This document shows, piece by piece, positions 1 to 7,501 of a stretch of DNA of 17,656 nt; within the stretch, counting starts at the first letter, position 1, and the number at the start of each line of letters is the position of its first letter. Under the pieces are notes generated by a model. The model did not search any database. It had not been told where the DNA came from and worked only from the letters and a program-made list of their open reading frames with translations. Position numbers and translations under genes: made by a program. Source of the stretch: Candidatus Pacebacteria bacterium UBA6188 (GTDB taxonomy: Bacteria; Patescibacteriota; Microgenomatia; UBA1400; PJMF01); contig DITI01000040.1 in the NCBI GenBank assembly GCA_002422765.1, forward strand, positions 1 through 17,656, read 5' to 3'.

Positions 1-1083
1 GGCAGAATGTGTCCTCAAGTTATGGCTAGTTCCTACTGTCAAGAAAAAATAGGAGATATTAAGCCAGGTGCTTGTCGCACTGACGCCGACTGTGCCAAAA
101 ATGAATTTTGCTATCAAACTCCACAGCCATCTTGTGCTCCTGGACAACCTTGTAAAATGATTGCTGCCGTTAGCGTTTGCAAAGAAAGAGAAATCACTGC
201 AACTCCAACCCCCACCAGAGTGCCTTCGCCTCCAGTTAGTGTGACTCCTACCACTAAAAACTGTTCAGTTAATAGTGATTGTCCTAGTGGCCAATACTGC
301 TACCAGCCACCTATGCCAACCTGTCCTGAAGGTATGGCTTGTGCTCAAGTTATGCCTGCCAAAGTCTGTAAAGAAAGCACTCCCATCTCCATGACTCCAA
401 CACCCACCAGAGTGCCTTCGCCTCCAGTAACTGCGACACCAACTCCTTTAGTTAGCGTGAAACCCAGTGTAACGCCTATTAGTTGCGCTATCCCTGACTG
501 TCCCAACGGAACACTCAGATTGGTGAAGGAGAGAATTTATGATGATCGCAGATACATTATGGCTCCAACCACCCAGTGTCCAGTCTACATTTGTGAAGAA
601 AGCACCGTCTGTCAGCACGACTATTCTGACTGGTCTAAATGCAACTATGGCACCCAAAGCAGAACTTTGCTAGCCACTAGCGGCAGAATGGATTGTGTAG
701 AAACCGCACCAACACTCAGAAGAGTTTGTGAGCAAACCTGTTCTTCTGATAGTCAATGTGGCAAAGGCGAGAGCTGTGTTTTCAACGCAACGGTTCAAGT
801 CGGACAAACAACTAGTTCTTTTGCCCCAAGTCCAGTTGGTTACTGTAAAGCCTCAGTCGCTTCAGCCACTGATTTGAATGGTGATGGAGCAGTCAACGTT
901 CTAGATCTTTCACTGGTGATTAAAAATCTCTTCAGCAGCAATGCTAAAGCCGATGTTAACAAAGATGGCACCGTTGACATTGCCGACTATTCACTAGTCT
1001 TAAAAGACATTATTAGTAGCTACGCCAGAATTAAAGCTAACCCAGTCAATTTGGATGGAGCTGTGATTCAAGGTGGTGGTTAA
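1..1083 (+). CDS. Secreted Cys-rich repeat protein with C-terminal dockerin-like module (5'-truncated)
   Basis: The reading frame is open from base 1, and the first visible residues (GRMCPQVMASSYC) match the end of the internal repeat, so the gene starts upstream of the window. In order it shows: the tail of one Cys-rich repeat; two further repeats at nt 73-186 and 262-375 (pattern C-x5-C-x5-C, Pro-rich, then C-x5-C and VCKE); Thr/Pro linkers; a thrombospondin-type-1-like stretch near nt 610-740 (DWSKC..GTQSRT..DC..RRVC); another Cys-rich segment; and two EF-hand-like loops at nt 871-906 (DLNGDGAVNVLD) and 952-987 (DVNKDGTVDIAD) about 27 residues apart, as in type I dockerins. Disulfides imply an extracellular location. 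The next gene has a cohesin-like domain, so the dockerin may hold this protein at the cell surface. Function beyond that is unknown. Confidence 0.75.
   Translation, partial: GRMCPQVMASSYCQEKIGDIKPGACRTDADCAKNEFCYQTPQPSCAPGQPCKMIAAVSVCKEREITATPTPTRVPSPPVSVTPTTKNCSVNSDCPSGQYCYQPPMPTCPEGMACAQVMPAKVCKESTPISMTPTPTRVPSPPVTATPTPLVSVKPSVTPISCAIPDCPNGTLRLVKERIYDDRRYIMAPTTQCPVYICEESTVCQHDYSDWSKCNYGTQSRTLLATSGRMDCVETAPTLRRVCEQTCSSDSQCGKGESCVFNATVQVGQTTSSFAPSPVGYCKASVASATDLNGDGAVNVLDLSLVIKNLFSSNAKADVNKDGTVDIADYSLVLKDIISSYARIKANPVNLDGAVIQGGG
202..428 (+). repeat. Intragenic tandem module repeat (35-bp near-identical copies at 202-236 and 394-428)
   Basis: Two 35-bp segments with a single mismatch lie 192 bp apart. 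They encode the shared linker TPTPTRVPSPPV after each Cys-rich repeat. The Cys-rich repeats themselves are more diverged at the DNA level. This suggests module duplication, with the linker either recent or kept uniform by recombination. Confidence 0.85.
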
Positions 1084-1102
1084 AATAAATCGTAAGGAAA
1101 AA

Positions 1103-1807
1103 ATGCAAAAAATTTTGACTGGAATATTTACTCTACTGTGTTTTGGCTTTACAACTCAGGTTGCTTTAGCCCAGACAGCCTCTCAACCTATCATCAGCTT
1201 TGAACAGGTAGAACAATTACCAAAAGATACGACTGTTAAAATTCCAGTTCTTATCAACACTCAAGGCAAAAGTCTTGATTCGCTACAGCTAAAAATAGAC
1301 GTTGAAGGCCAAGTAGAAAGCCTTGATTTGCAAGTTGGCACAACTATTCCTGTCCAAGAAATTGCTAAGGAGATCGGAGATAACAGCATCTTTGTTTCCC
1401 TCACCAGCATTGATTTGGGCAAAAGTTGGAGCACCAATGAAGATACTGAGTTGCTTAGCATTACTTTTAGCTATGCCGGTGATGGCATGGTTACCCTAAG
1501 CTTTGATGAAAAAGAAACCTTGGCTGCAACTAGTGACAGTGAAAACAATGTTTTAACTGTTGGCTCAGATTTAACCGTTAAAATTGGTGAAGTGATGCCT
1601 GTAGCTGAAGATGAGATTACTCCTAGTGTCGAACAAGAAAAAATGCTGCCAGTAGAAGAACCTGCAACAACTGGCCAACTCAACAATAATCTGTTAATCG
1701 GCCTGATTGCAGCTTCTTTTGTCGCAGCTGCTATCACCTTGGTTTACCTTTTAAGGGGTGGATCTAAGGCCAAAGTCGAACAAGAGCCAAAGACTCCTCT
1801 TAACTAG
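1103..1807 (+). CDS. Membrane-anchored protein with cohesin-like domain
   Basis: The ATG at 1103 is chosen over an upstream GTG at 1073 because it follows AAGGA (1094-1098) and immediately opens a clean signal peptide (MQKILTGIFTLLCFGF..ALA, about 23 residues). The mature part, about residues 28-165, is a beta-rich domain with alternating hydrophobic strands and the motif FSYAGDGMVTLSF, similar in layout to cohesin domains. It is followed by an acidic Glu/Pro linker, a TM helix (LLIGLIAASFVAAAITLVYLL) and a short basic tail, giving an extracellular domain tethered to the membrane. It starts 19 nt after the stop of the dockerin-like gene, so the two are probably cotranscribed and may form a docking pair. 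The family call is by pattern only. A generic Ig-like beta-sandwich is the main alternative. Confidence 0.65.
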   Translation: MQKILTGIFTLLCFGFTTQVALAQTASQPIISFEQVEQLPKDTTVKIPVLINTQGKSLDSLQLKIDVEGQVESLDLQVGTTIPVQEIAKEIGDNSIFVSLTSIDLGKSWSTNEDTELLSITFSYAGDGMVTLSFDEKETLAATSDSENNVLTVGSDLTVKIGEVMPVAEDEITPSVEQEKMLPVEEPATTGQLNNNLLIGLIAASFVAAAITLVYLLRGGSKAKVEQEPKTPLN

Positions 1808-1827
1808 AAATTTGCTGATTTTTCGAG

Positions 1828-1833
1828 TATAAT
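1828..1833 (+). promoter_or_regulatory. -10 box of uvrA, leaderless arrangement
   Basis: A perfect TATAAT ends 9 nt before the uvrA ATG at 1843, and no Shine-Dalgarno sequence fits between them. A transcript starting about 7 nt after the box would begin almost at the start codon. There is no good -35 at 16-18 nt (TTGCTG at 1812 is too close), so strength is uncertain. Confidence 0.5.
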
Positions 1834-1842
1834 ATCTCCCTT

Positions 1843-4791
1843 ATGTCCTCAGGGAATGTTATCAAAATTACTGGCGCCCGCGAACACAATCTCAAAAACA
1901 TTGATTTAGAATTAGAAAAAAATCAACTGATTGTTTTTACTGGTCTCTCTGGTAGTGGCAAAAGCTCACTTGCCTTCGACACTCTTTATGCTGAAGGCCA
2001 ACGTCGTTACGTCGAATCACTTAGCTCTTATGCTCGTCAGTTTCTTGGGGTAATGAATAAGCCAGATGTTGATCAAATTGACGGACTATCACCAGCCATT
2101 TCTATTGACCAAAAAACCACCTCTCACAATCCTCGCTCCACAGTCGGCACCATTACAGAAATCTATGATTACTGCCGTTTGTTATTTGCTAGGGTAGGTC
2201 ATCCTCATTGTCATAACTGTGGAAAAGAAATCAGCACCCAGAGTATTGATCAAATTATTACTCAAATTTTGGACCAGATTGAGAAAAAATTCCTAGAAGC
2301 CAAAAAACAGCCTCAAAAAATTATGATTTTGGCGCCAGTAATCAAAGAGCGTAAAGGTGAATTTGACAAACTACTGCAAAATCTAGTCAAAAAAGGCTAC
2401 AACAAGGCTCGCATTGACGGTCAAATCTACAACTTAGATCAAGAACTTAATTTAATTAAAACCAACAAGCACAGCATTGATGCCTTGGTTGATCGCCTGG
2501 TGATCAGTCATGAGCAAATTAAAGATGAAAAAGAACTGAGTATTTTCAAAAGTCGCCTCAATCAATCAATTGAGGAAGCTCTCAAACTAGCTAATGGCCT
2601 AGTTTTTGTCACTTGGGTTAACGATCAAAGTTTTAGTTTTCCTGAAAATCCACAAGAGACAGAGGATTTTCTTTTTAGTGAGAATTTAGCTTGCAGTGAT
2701 TGCGGTATTTCCCTAAAGGAATTAGAGCCTCGTTCATTTTCTTTTAATTCTCCTGAAGGAGCTTGTCAGGAGTGTAATGGACTAGGCTCGATCTTAAAAA
2801 TTAATGCCGAAAAAATCATCGCTCCAACTCTAACCATGAGTGAGGGCGCAGTGATTCCTTTTGCTCGCATGATGGGCAATGAGGGTTGGTATGCACGCCT
2901 GGTCAAAATTGTTCTGGCAGATTTTGGGGCTGATTTTCGCCTGACCAAATGGGAAGACATGTCAGAGCAATTGCAAGAAACTTTACTCTACGGTAGTGAA
3001 AAAGTTTACGATGTAGTAGGGGAGAATCGCTTTGGCAATATGACCAGCTACCAAAGTCAATTTGAAGGTTTTATCAAAAATCTTGAACGCCGCTATGGTG
3101 AAACCGACAGTGAATTTATTCGCCGTGAAATCGGTCAATTCATGCACAAAGAAGTTTGTCCGCTTTGCAATGGCGATCGACTCAAAAAAGAAATCCTTTC
3201 CGTCACTATTGATCACATCAATATTGCTGATTTCAGTCGCTTAACCATCGATCGAGCTTTGCGTTTCACCGAAAAAATTGCCAACCCACAGAATCAGATT
3301 CTTTCAGTTAAAGAACTGCAAATTGCCACTTCTATTCTCAAAGAAATTAAAACTCGTCTGCAATTTCTCTCGGCTGTCGGTCTTAATTATCTAACTATTG
3401 CTCGTGAAGCCGCCACTTTAGCTGGTGGTGAAGCCCAACGCATTCGCCTAGCTTCACAAATTGGCACTGGACTGACTGGCGTCCTTTACATCTTGGACGA
3501 ACCAACTATTGGTCTCCACCAAAGAGATAATCGTCGCCTCATTGAAACCCTTCAAGAACTAAAGAGAAAAGGTAACACTGTCATTGTCGTCGAACATGAT
3601 CGCGACATCATGATGGCTGCTGACCACATCGTCGATTTTGGTCCTAAAGCCGGAATTGAAGGAGGAGAAATTGTTTTTGCCGGATCTTATCAAGAAATCT
3701 TAAAAGATAAAAATTCACTCACCGGCAAATATCTATCCAGAAAAAAAGAGATTACTCGTCAAAAATCCAAAGAAAAAGATGTTTATAAAAAAGCCAAAAT
3801 TGCCATCCACAAAGCTCAGCATAATAACTTAAAAGGGATTGATGTAGAGATTCCTCTCAATGCTCTCACTTGTATCACTGGCATTTCTGGGTCAGGCAAA
3901 TCAACTCTTTTACACAATGTCCTTCACAATCATTTGGCTAAAAATCTTGGCTACACTTACAATGGCAAACTGGCTGATTTGGAGAAAATTTCTATCCCGC
4001 CACAAGTGAAAAGATTGAGTATGATTGATCAGAGTCCAATCGGCAAAACCCCACGTTCCAACCCGGCCACCTACACCAAAGCTTTTGATTATATTCGTCA
4101 AATTTTTGCCCGCAGTAAAGATGCTGCTCTGCGTGGTTATAAAATTGGTCGTTTTAGTTTTAACGTTAAAGGTGGGCGCTGTGAAGCCTGTCAAGGTGAA
4201 GGGCAAATTAAAATCGAAATGCAATTTTTACCAGATGTTTATGTGCAATGTGACGTCTGTCATGGTCAACGCTATAACGAAGAAACTTTACAGGTGCTTT
4301 ATCAAGATAAAAACATTGCTCAAGTTCTTGATCTCAGCATTGATGAAGCTTGTGAATTCTTCAAGAATCACAGCAACATCCGCCAAAAAATGCAAACCTT
4401 ACGCGAAGTAGGTTTGGGCTACCTCAAGCTTGGTCAAAGCGCTCCTACCCTGAGTGGCGGCGAAGCCCAACGCGTCAAATTGGCCAAAGAACTAAGCACC
4501 AGATCTCATGACCACGTTATTTATCTACTTGATGAACCAACCACCGGTTTACACTTTGCCGATATTCAAAAGCTCCTCAACGTCTTACATCAACTAGTAG
4601 AACAAGACAACACTGTCATTCTCATCGAGCACAATCTTGATGTCATCAAGAATGCTGACTGGCTCATTGATTTGGGTCCAGAAGGTGGAGAATATGGTGG
4701 AGAAGTAATCGCTTCTGGCACTCCAGCCGAGGTCGCTGAAAATAAAAGATCCTTTACTGGTAAATATCTCCAAGAAGAACTCGCCCTCTAA
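1843..4791 (+). CDS. uvrA: Excinuclease ABC subunit UvrA
   Basis: The ATPase that, with UvrB, scans DNA for bulky lesions and loads UvrB in nucleotide excision repair; cytoplasmic dimer. The product is 982 aa, near the family's usual ~940-980. Both ABC modules are complete. Walker A GLSGSGKSS is near residue 34 and GISGSGKST near 680. The signatures are LAGGEAQRIRLA and LSGGEAQRVKLA, each followed by LDEPT(I/T)GLH. Zinc-module cysteines are present (CSDCGIS..GACQEC and GRCEAC..QCDVCHG), as are the UvrB-binding region near residues 120-250 and CPLCNGDRL. It has its own TATAAT box. uvrC lies 2.4 kb downstream on the same strand, while uvrB is not in the window. No anomalies were seen. Confidence 0.98.
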   Translation: MSSGNVIKITGAREHNLKNIDLELEKNQLIVFTGLSGSGKSSLAFDTLYAEGQRRYVESLSSYARQFLGVMNKPDVDQIDGLSPAISIDQKTTSHNPRSTVGTITEIYDYCRLLFARVGHPHCHNCGKEISTQSIDQIITQILDQIEKKFLEAKKQPQKIMILAPVIKERKGEFDKLLQNLVKKGYNKARIDGQIYNLDQELNLIKTNKHSIDALVDRLVISHEQIKDEKELSIFKSRLNQSIEEALKLANGLVFVTWVNDQSFSFPENPQETEDFLFSENLACSDCGISLKELEPRSFSFNSPEGACQECNGLGSILKINAEKIIAPTLTMSEGAVIPFARMMGNEGWYARLVKIVLADFGADFRLTKWEDMSEQLQETLLYGSEKVYDVVGENRFGNMTSYQSQFEGFIKNLERRYGETDSEFIRREIGQFMHKEVCPLCNGDRLKKEILSVTIDHINIADFSRLTIDRALRFTEKIANPQNQILSVKELQIATSILKEIKTRLQFLSAVGLNYLTIAREAATLAGGEAQRIRLASQIGTGLTGVLYILDEPTIGLHQRDNRRLIETLQELKRKGNTVIVVEHDRDIMMAADHIVDFGPKAGIEGGEIVFAGSYQEILKDKNSLTGKYLSRKKEITRQKSKEKDVYKKAKIAIHKAQHNNLKGIDVEIPLNALTCITGISGSGKSTLLHNVLHNHLAKNLGYTYNGKLADLEKISIPPQVKRLSMIDQSPIGKTPRSNPATYTKAFDYIRQIFARSKDAALRGYKIGRFSFNVKGGRCEACQGEGQIKIEMQFLPDVYVQCDVCHGQRYNEETLQVLYQDKNIAQVLDLSIDEACEFFKNHSNIRQKMQTLREVGLGYLKLGQSAPTLSGGEAQRVKLAKELSTRSHDHVIYLLDEPTTGLHFADIQKLLNVLHQLVEQDNTVILIEHNLDVIKNADWLIDLGPEGGEYGGEVIASGTPAEVAENKRSFTGKYLQEELAL

Positions 4792-4804
4792 CTTAAATGA
4801 AGAT

Positions 4805-4834
4805 TTGACATCCTTCGAAAAATCTCTCTATAAT
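4805..4834 (+). promoter_or_regulatory. Strong sigma70-type promoter TTGACA-N18-TATAAT
   Basis: A consensus -35 TTGACA (4805-4810) and -10 TATAAT (4829-4834) are separated by 18 nt. The ATG of the next gene is at 4840, so the predicted start site coincides with the start codon, a leaderless mRNA. This is the best promoter in the window. Confidence 0.8.
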
Positions 4835-4839
4835 GAGAC

Positions 4840-5418
4840 ATGAGTATTGGAGGAGAACCACAAGATCAGAAAGACTTAGCAGCACAGAGAGAAGCTGCTG
4901 ACGAATTTCGCAACACGCCGAGAGAAGAGGCTGGTGTTGCTGGTGAAGGTCAAGGTGAAAAAGACCAGCGCATCGCTGATCTGGCGACTGAAGCACTCAA
5001 CGGCCTAACTCCAGAACAAATTGATTTAATTGCTCAACAACTTCACCCCGAACAAAGACAAAGAGTGATTGATGCCTTGGAGAAACATCGCGCAATTGAA
5101 GAAATTAATGCTTTTCTCGATCAATTCAAAGCTCCCAATCAAGAATCGGGCAGTGGCGGAAAAAAAGTTAAGTTTGTTTTTCTAGATCAAGAGGTCATTC
5201 AAGAAAAAGGTTACAGAGATGCCAAAGAGGTTTTAGAGCTTATTGCTAGATATCGCAAACGTTTGGAGCAGGCCAAGGGACAACGAGAGTCAACTTTTAC
5301 TTTGAGAGGTGAATCTGAACAACCAAAACCAGCAGGTGAAGAACCACCGATTCAGCCAGATATGTCAACTAATGCGACTGCGCAATTTAGTGGAAGTATC
5401 GCTGAAACTCCAAAATAA
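4840..5418 (+). CDS. Small hydrophilic protein of unknown function
   Basis: I do not recognise this 192-residue protein. It has no signal peptide or TM helix, so it is probably cytoplasmic. It is rich in Gln, Glu and Ala. Residues ~45-100 and ~120-150 look helical (LTPEQIDLIAQQLHPEQRQ; YRKRLEQAKGQRE), separated by a Gly/Ser linker and a short stretch KKVKFVFLDQEV. The C-terminus is a disordered Pro/Glu/Thr tail. The start is set by a consensus promoter whose -10 ends 5 nt before the ATG. The GGAGGAG at 4849-4855 lies inside the coding region with no start codon at a suitable distance after it. It stands between uvrA and the transglutaminase gene; no role can be assigned. Confidence 0.7.
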   Translation: MSIGGEPQDQKDLAAQREAADEFRNTPREEAGVAGEGQGEKDQRIADLATEALNGLTPEQIDLIAQQLHPEQRQRVIDALEKHRAIEEINAFLDQFKAPNQESGSGGKKVKFVFLDQEVIQEKGYRDAKEVLELIARYRKRLEQAKGQRESTFTLRGESEQPKPAGEEPPIQPDMSTNATAQFSGSIAETPK

Positions 5419-5423
5419 ACAAG

Positions 5424-5451
5424 TTGGCAAAAACTAAAAGCCATATAAAAT
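5424..5451 (+). promoter_or_regulatory. Probable promoter of the transglutaminase gene (TTGGCA-N16-TAAAAT)
   Basis: TTGGCA at 5424-5429 and TAAAAT at 5446-5451 are spaced 16 nt apart (overlapping alternatives TATAAA at 5444 and AATAAT at 5449). The ATG is at 5459 and there is no Shine-Dalgarno, so this is again a near-leaderless layout. Confidence 0.45.
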
Positions 5452-5458
5452 AATATTG

Positions 5459-7501
5459 ATGTCGCCAATTAAATTCAAACTTTTTTCTGCCCATCGCAAA
5501 GTCTTTTTGTTTTTTGCTCTGTTGCTGACTGTTCTTTCTACCAAGCCAAGTTTCGCCCAAACTACTCCCACTGACGGATCGGAAAACTTCGTTATTGATT
5601 TGCACAGCACCTACACTGTCACCGCCACCGGCAAGACCCTTGTCGAACAAAAATTCACTATCAAAAATAAAAGCCCAGAGCTATTTGTCAGCAAATACGG
5701 CATTGTTGTTAGCTCCACCAACCTAAGCAACATTGAGGCAACTCACAACGGTAAGAAACTCGAGCCCGCAGTCAGCAAGCAAAAGGGACAAACTAGTATT
5801 GGTGTGACTTTTATTGATAAGGTAGTGGGTGAGGGCAAAAACAACGAATTAATTATTCACTACAGTGATCAAGACATTGCTCTTATCAGCGGCAAAATCT
5901 TAGAAGTTAATATTCCCAAGCTCTCCGACCATTACCAGTACCAAAATTACCAACTTGAATTACGCGTACCCAGCATCTTTGATACTCCTAGTCGCATTAA
6001 TCCTAGTGATTTCAGTCTCAAACAAGATGGTGACTACAATGTCATTCTTTACAATAATCTCCGCGATCAATCGGTGTCTGCGATCTTTGGCAATAAACAA
6101 TTCTTTGACCTAAAACTTAATTATTATCTCAATAACCCTACTAGTCAAAATTCCTTAACTCAAATCACTTTACCACCAGAAACACCTCACCAAAAAGTCC
6201 ATTACATCAATCTCGATCCTATGCCTAAAAATATTAAAGAAGATTCGGACGGCAATTTTATTGCTACCTACGAAATTCCAGCCAATAATTCCTTCAATGT
6301 CGAGCTCCTAGCACAAGTCATGCTAACCCTACATGAAGACCCTCTCGTTCCTTTTGCTGAGGCTGGACCGGAACAACTAGGTGAGCAAAAATTTTGGGAA
6401 ACCAGCAATCTGGAGATCATCAGTTTGGCTCAAGGAATGGAAAGTGTCAAAAGTATTTATGATTTTACGGTCGAGAAATTGAATTACACCACTAGACCCC
6501 TTGATCAAAATTTTGTGCGCCTTGGAGCTACCGCCTCTCTCAAAGAGGGTAATTTGAATGATGCCACTTGCCAAGAATTTACCGATTTATTCATTGCTTT
6601 GGCTAGACAAAAGGGCATTCCTAGCAGACGCATTGTCGGCATTGCCTATTCCAATAATGAGGAATTACGCCCCAGCAATTTAAGCACTGACATTCTTCAC
6701 ACTTGGCCTGAATATTATGATCCAACACAGCAGGCTTGGATCGCTGTTGATCCCACTTGGGAGGATACGACTGGAGGCATTGATTATTTCAATAATTTTG
6801 ACCTCAATCATATTGCTCTTGCCATCAATGGCTCTTCTAGTACTTTGCCTTATCCCGCTGGCTCATATTTTGGCGAAGCAGATGAAAAAAATAAAAAAAT
6901 TTATTTAGAGTTTTCTAAAGCAGAATTAGCAACAGTTTTACCAGTCATGGAAATTAATTTGCTCGCCAAAAAAGTTTATGGTGTCAATGTGCCGGGAAGT
7001 TATGAACTAGAAATTTTCAACCAAACTGGGCGCGTTTGGTATTTCTCAGATCTTAAACTTAGTAGTCAACAAGCTCAAGTCGTGATCGATCAAAAAGAAA
7101 AAATTGATAAAATTTTACCTTTCTCTAAAATAGTTATTCCCATCAACGTTTATAATACTCATCAGCAACTAGCTCAAAAAGCAGAGTTGCGCTTTGATCT
7201 CACCCTCAAAGAAGGACAAGCAATTAATGAACAATTCGAAATCACTACCGGCACCAAAATCCAATTCGCCAACCCCAAGCAAATCATTTTCTTGGGAGGC
7301 GGACTTGTCCTCCTTACCCTCCTTGCCGGGAGTCTATTCCTTCTTGGACGAAAACTCACAAATTCTCTACGTAGGAAAGGCCAAAAACTTGAAGAGGAGA
7401 GTCACAAGCTACAAGCGATCTCCACTACTCTCAAAGAAAATCAAGAAAATGACGGAGCTGGCCAGTCAGGTCAAGTTCCAAGTCCTAGACAGCGAAATTG
7501 A
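5459..7501 (+). CDS. Secreted, membrane-anchored transglutaminase-like protein (active-site triad intact)
   Basis: This is a 680-aa extracytoplasmic enzyme of the transglutaminase/papain-like fold, which forms or breaks amide bonds at Gln or peptide termini. The signal peptide covers about residues 1-33 (LFFALLLTVLSTKPSFAQ). A long beta-rich region (~40-300) precedes the core, where the triad is visible: C371 in NDATCQEFTDLF, H414 in LHTWPEYYD, D431 in AVDPTWED. A second beta-rich region leads to a TM helix at 609-629 (IIFLGGGLVLLTLLAGSLFLL) and a ~50-residue polar cytoplasmic tail. An in-frame TTG at 5456 directly before the ATG is the alternative start. The last 275 nt, encoding the TM helix and tail, overlap uvrC in another frame. 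A 7TM-transglutaminase-family gene and an ATP-grasp gene lie downstream, suggesting a shared peptide-modifying role; protease activity is also possible. Confidence 0.88.
   Translation: MSPIKFKLFSAHRKVFLFFALLLTVLSTKPSFAQTTPTDGSENFVIDLHSTYTVTATGKTLVEQKFTIKNKSPELFVSKYGIVVSSTNLSNIEATHNGKKLEPAVSKQKGQTSIGVTFIDKVVGEGKNNELIIHYSDQDIALISGKILEVNIPKLSDHYQYQNYQLELRVPSIFDTPSRINPSDFSLKQDGDYNVILYNNLRDQSVSAIFGNKQFFDLKLNYYLNNPTSQNSLTQITLPPETPHQKVHYINLDPMPKNIKEDSDGNFIATYEIPANNSFNVELLAQVMLTLHEDPLVPFAEAGPEQLGEQKFWETSNLEIISLAQGMESVKSIYDFTVEKLNYTTRPLDQNFVRLGATASLKEGNLNDATCQEFTDLFIALARQKGIPSRRIVGIAYSNNEELRPSNLSTDILHTWPEYYDPTQQAWIAVDPTWEDTTGGIDYFNNFDLNHIALAINGSSSTLPYPAGSYFGEADEKNKKIYLEFSKAELATVLPVMEINLLAKKVYGVNVPGSYELEIFNQTGRVWYFSDLKLSSQQAQVVIDQKEKIDKILPFSKIVIPINVYNTHQQLAQKAELRFDLTLKEGQAINEQFEITTGTKIQFANPKQIIFLGGGLVLLTLLAGSLFLLGRKLTNSLRRKGQKLEEESHKLQAISTTLKENQENDGAGQSGQVPSPRQRN
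7211..7299 (+). promoter_or_regulatory. Two alternative ribosome binding sites for uvrC
   Basis: Inside the transglutaminase gene, GAAGGA (7211-7216) lies 10 nt before ATG 7227, and GGGAGG (7294-7299) lies 5 nt before TTG 7305. Both are in the uvrC frame and upstream of its GIY motif. They decide how long the uvrC overlap is (275 or 197 nt). The sequence alone does not settle the choice. Confidence 0.5.

Noticed and set aside
3910..4224. Open antisense frames within uvrA (for example 3910-4224 on -, and 4025-4411 in another + frame)
   Set aside because: They lie entirely within conserved uvrA coding sequence, have no ribosome site or promoter, and their translations show no coherent domain.
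4849..4855. GGAGGAG read as the ribosome site of a later start for the 4840-5418 gene
   Set aside because: No ATG, GTG or TTG lies in frame at a suitable distance after it, and the promoter position supports a leaderless start at 4840.
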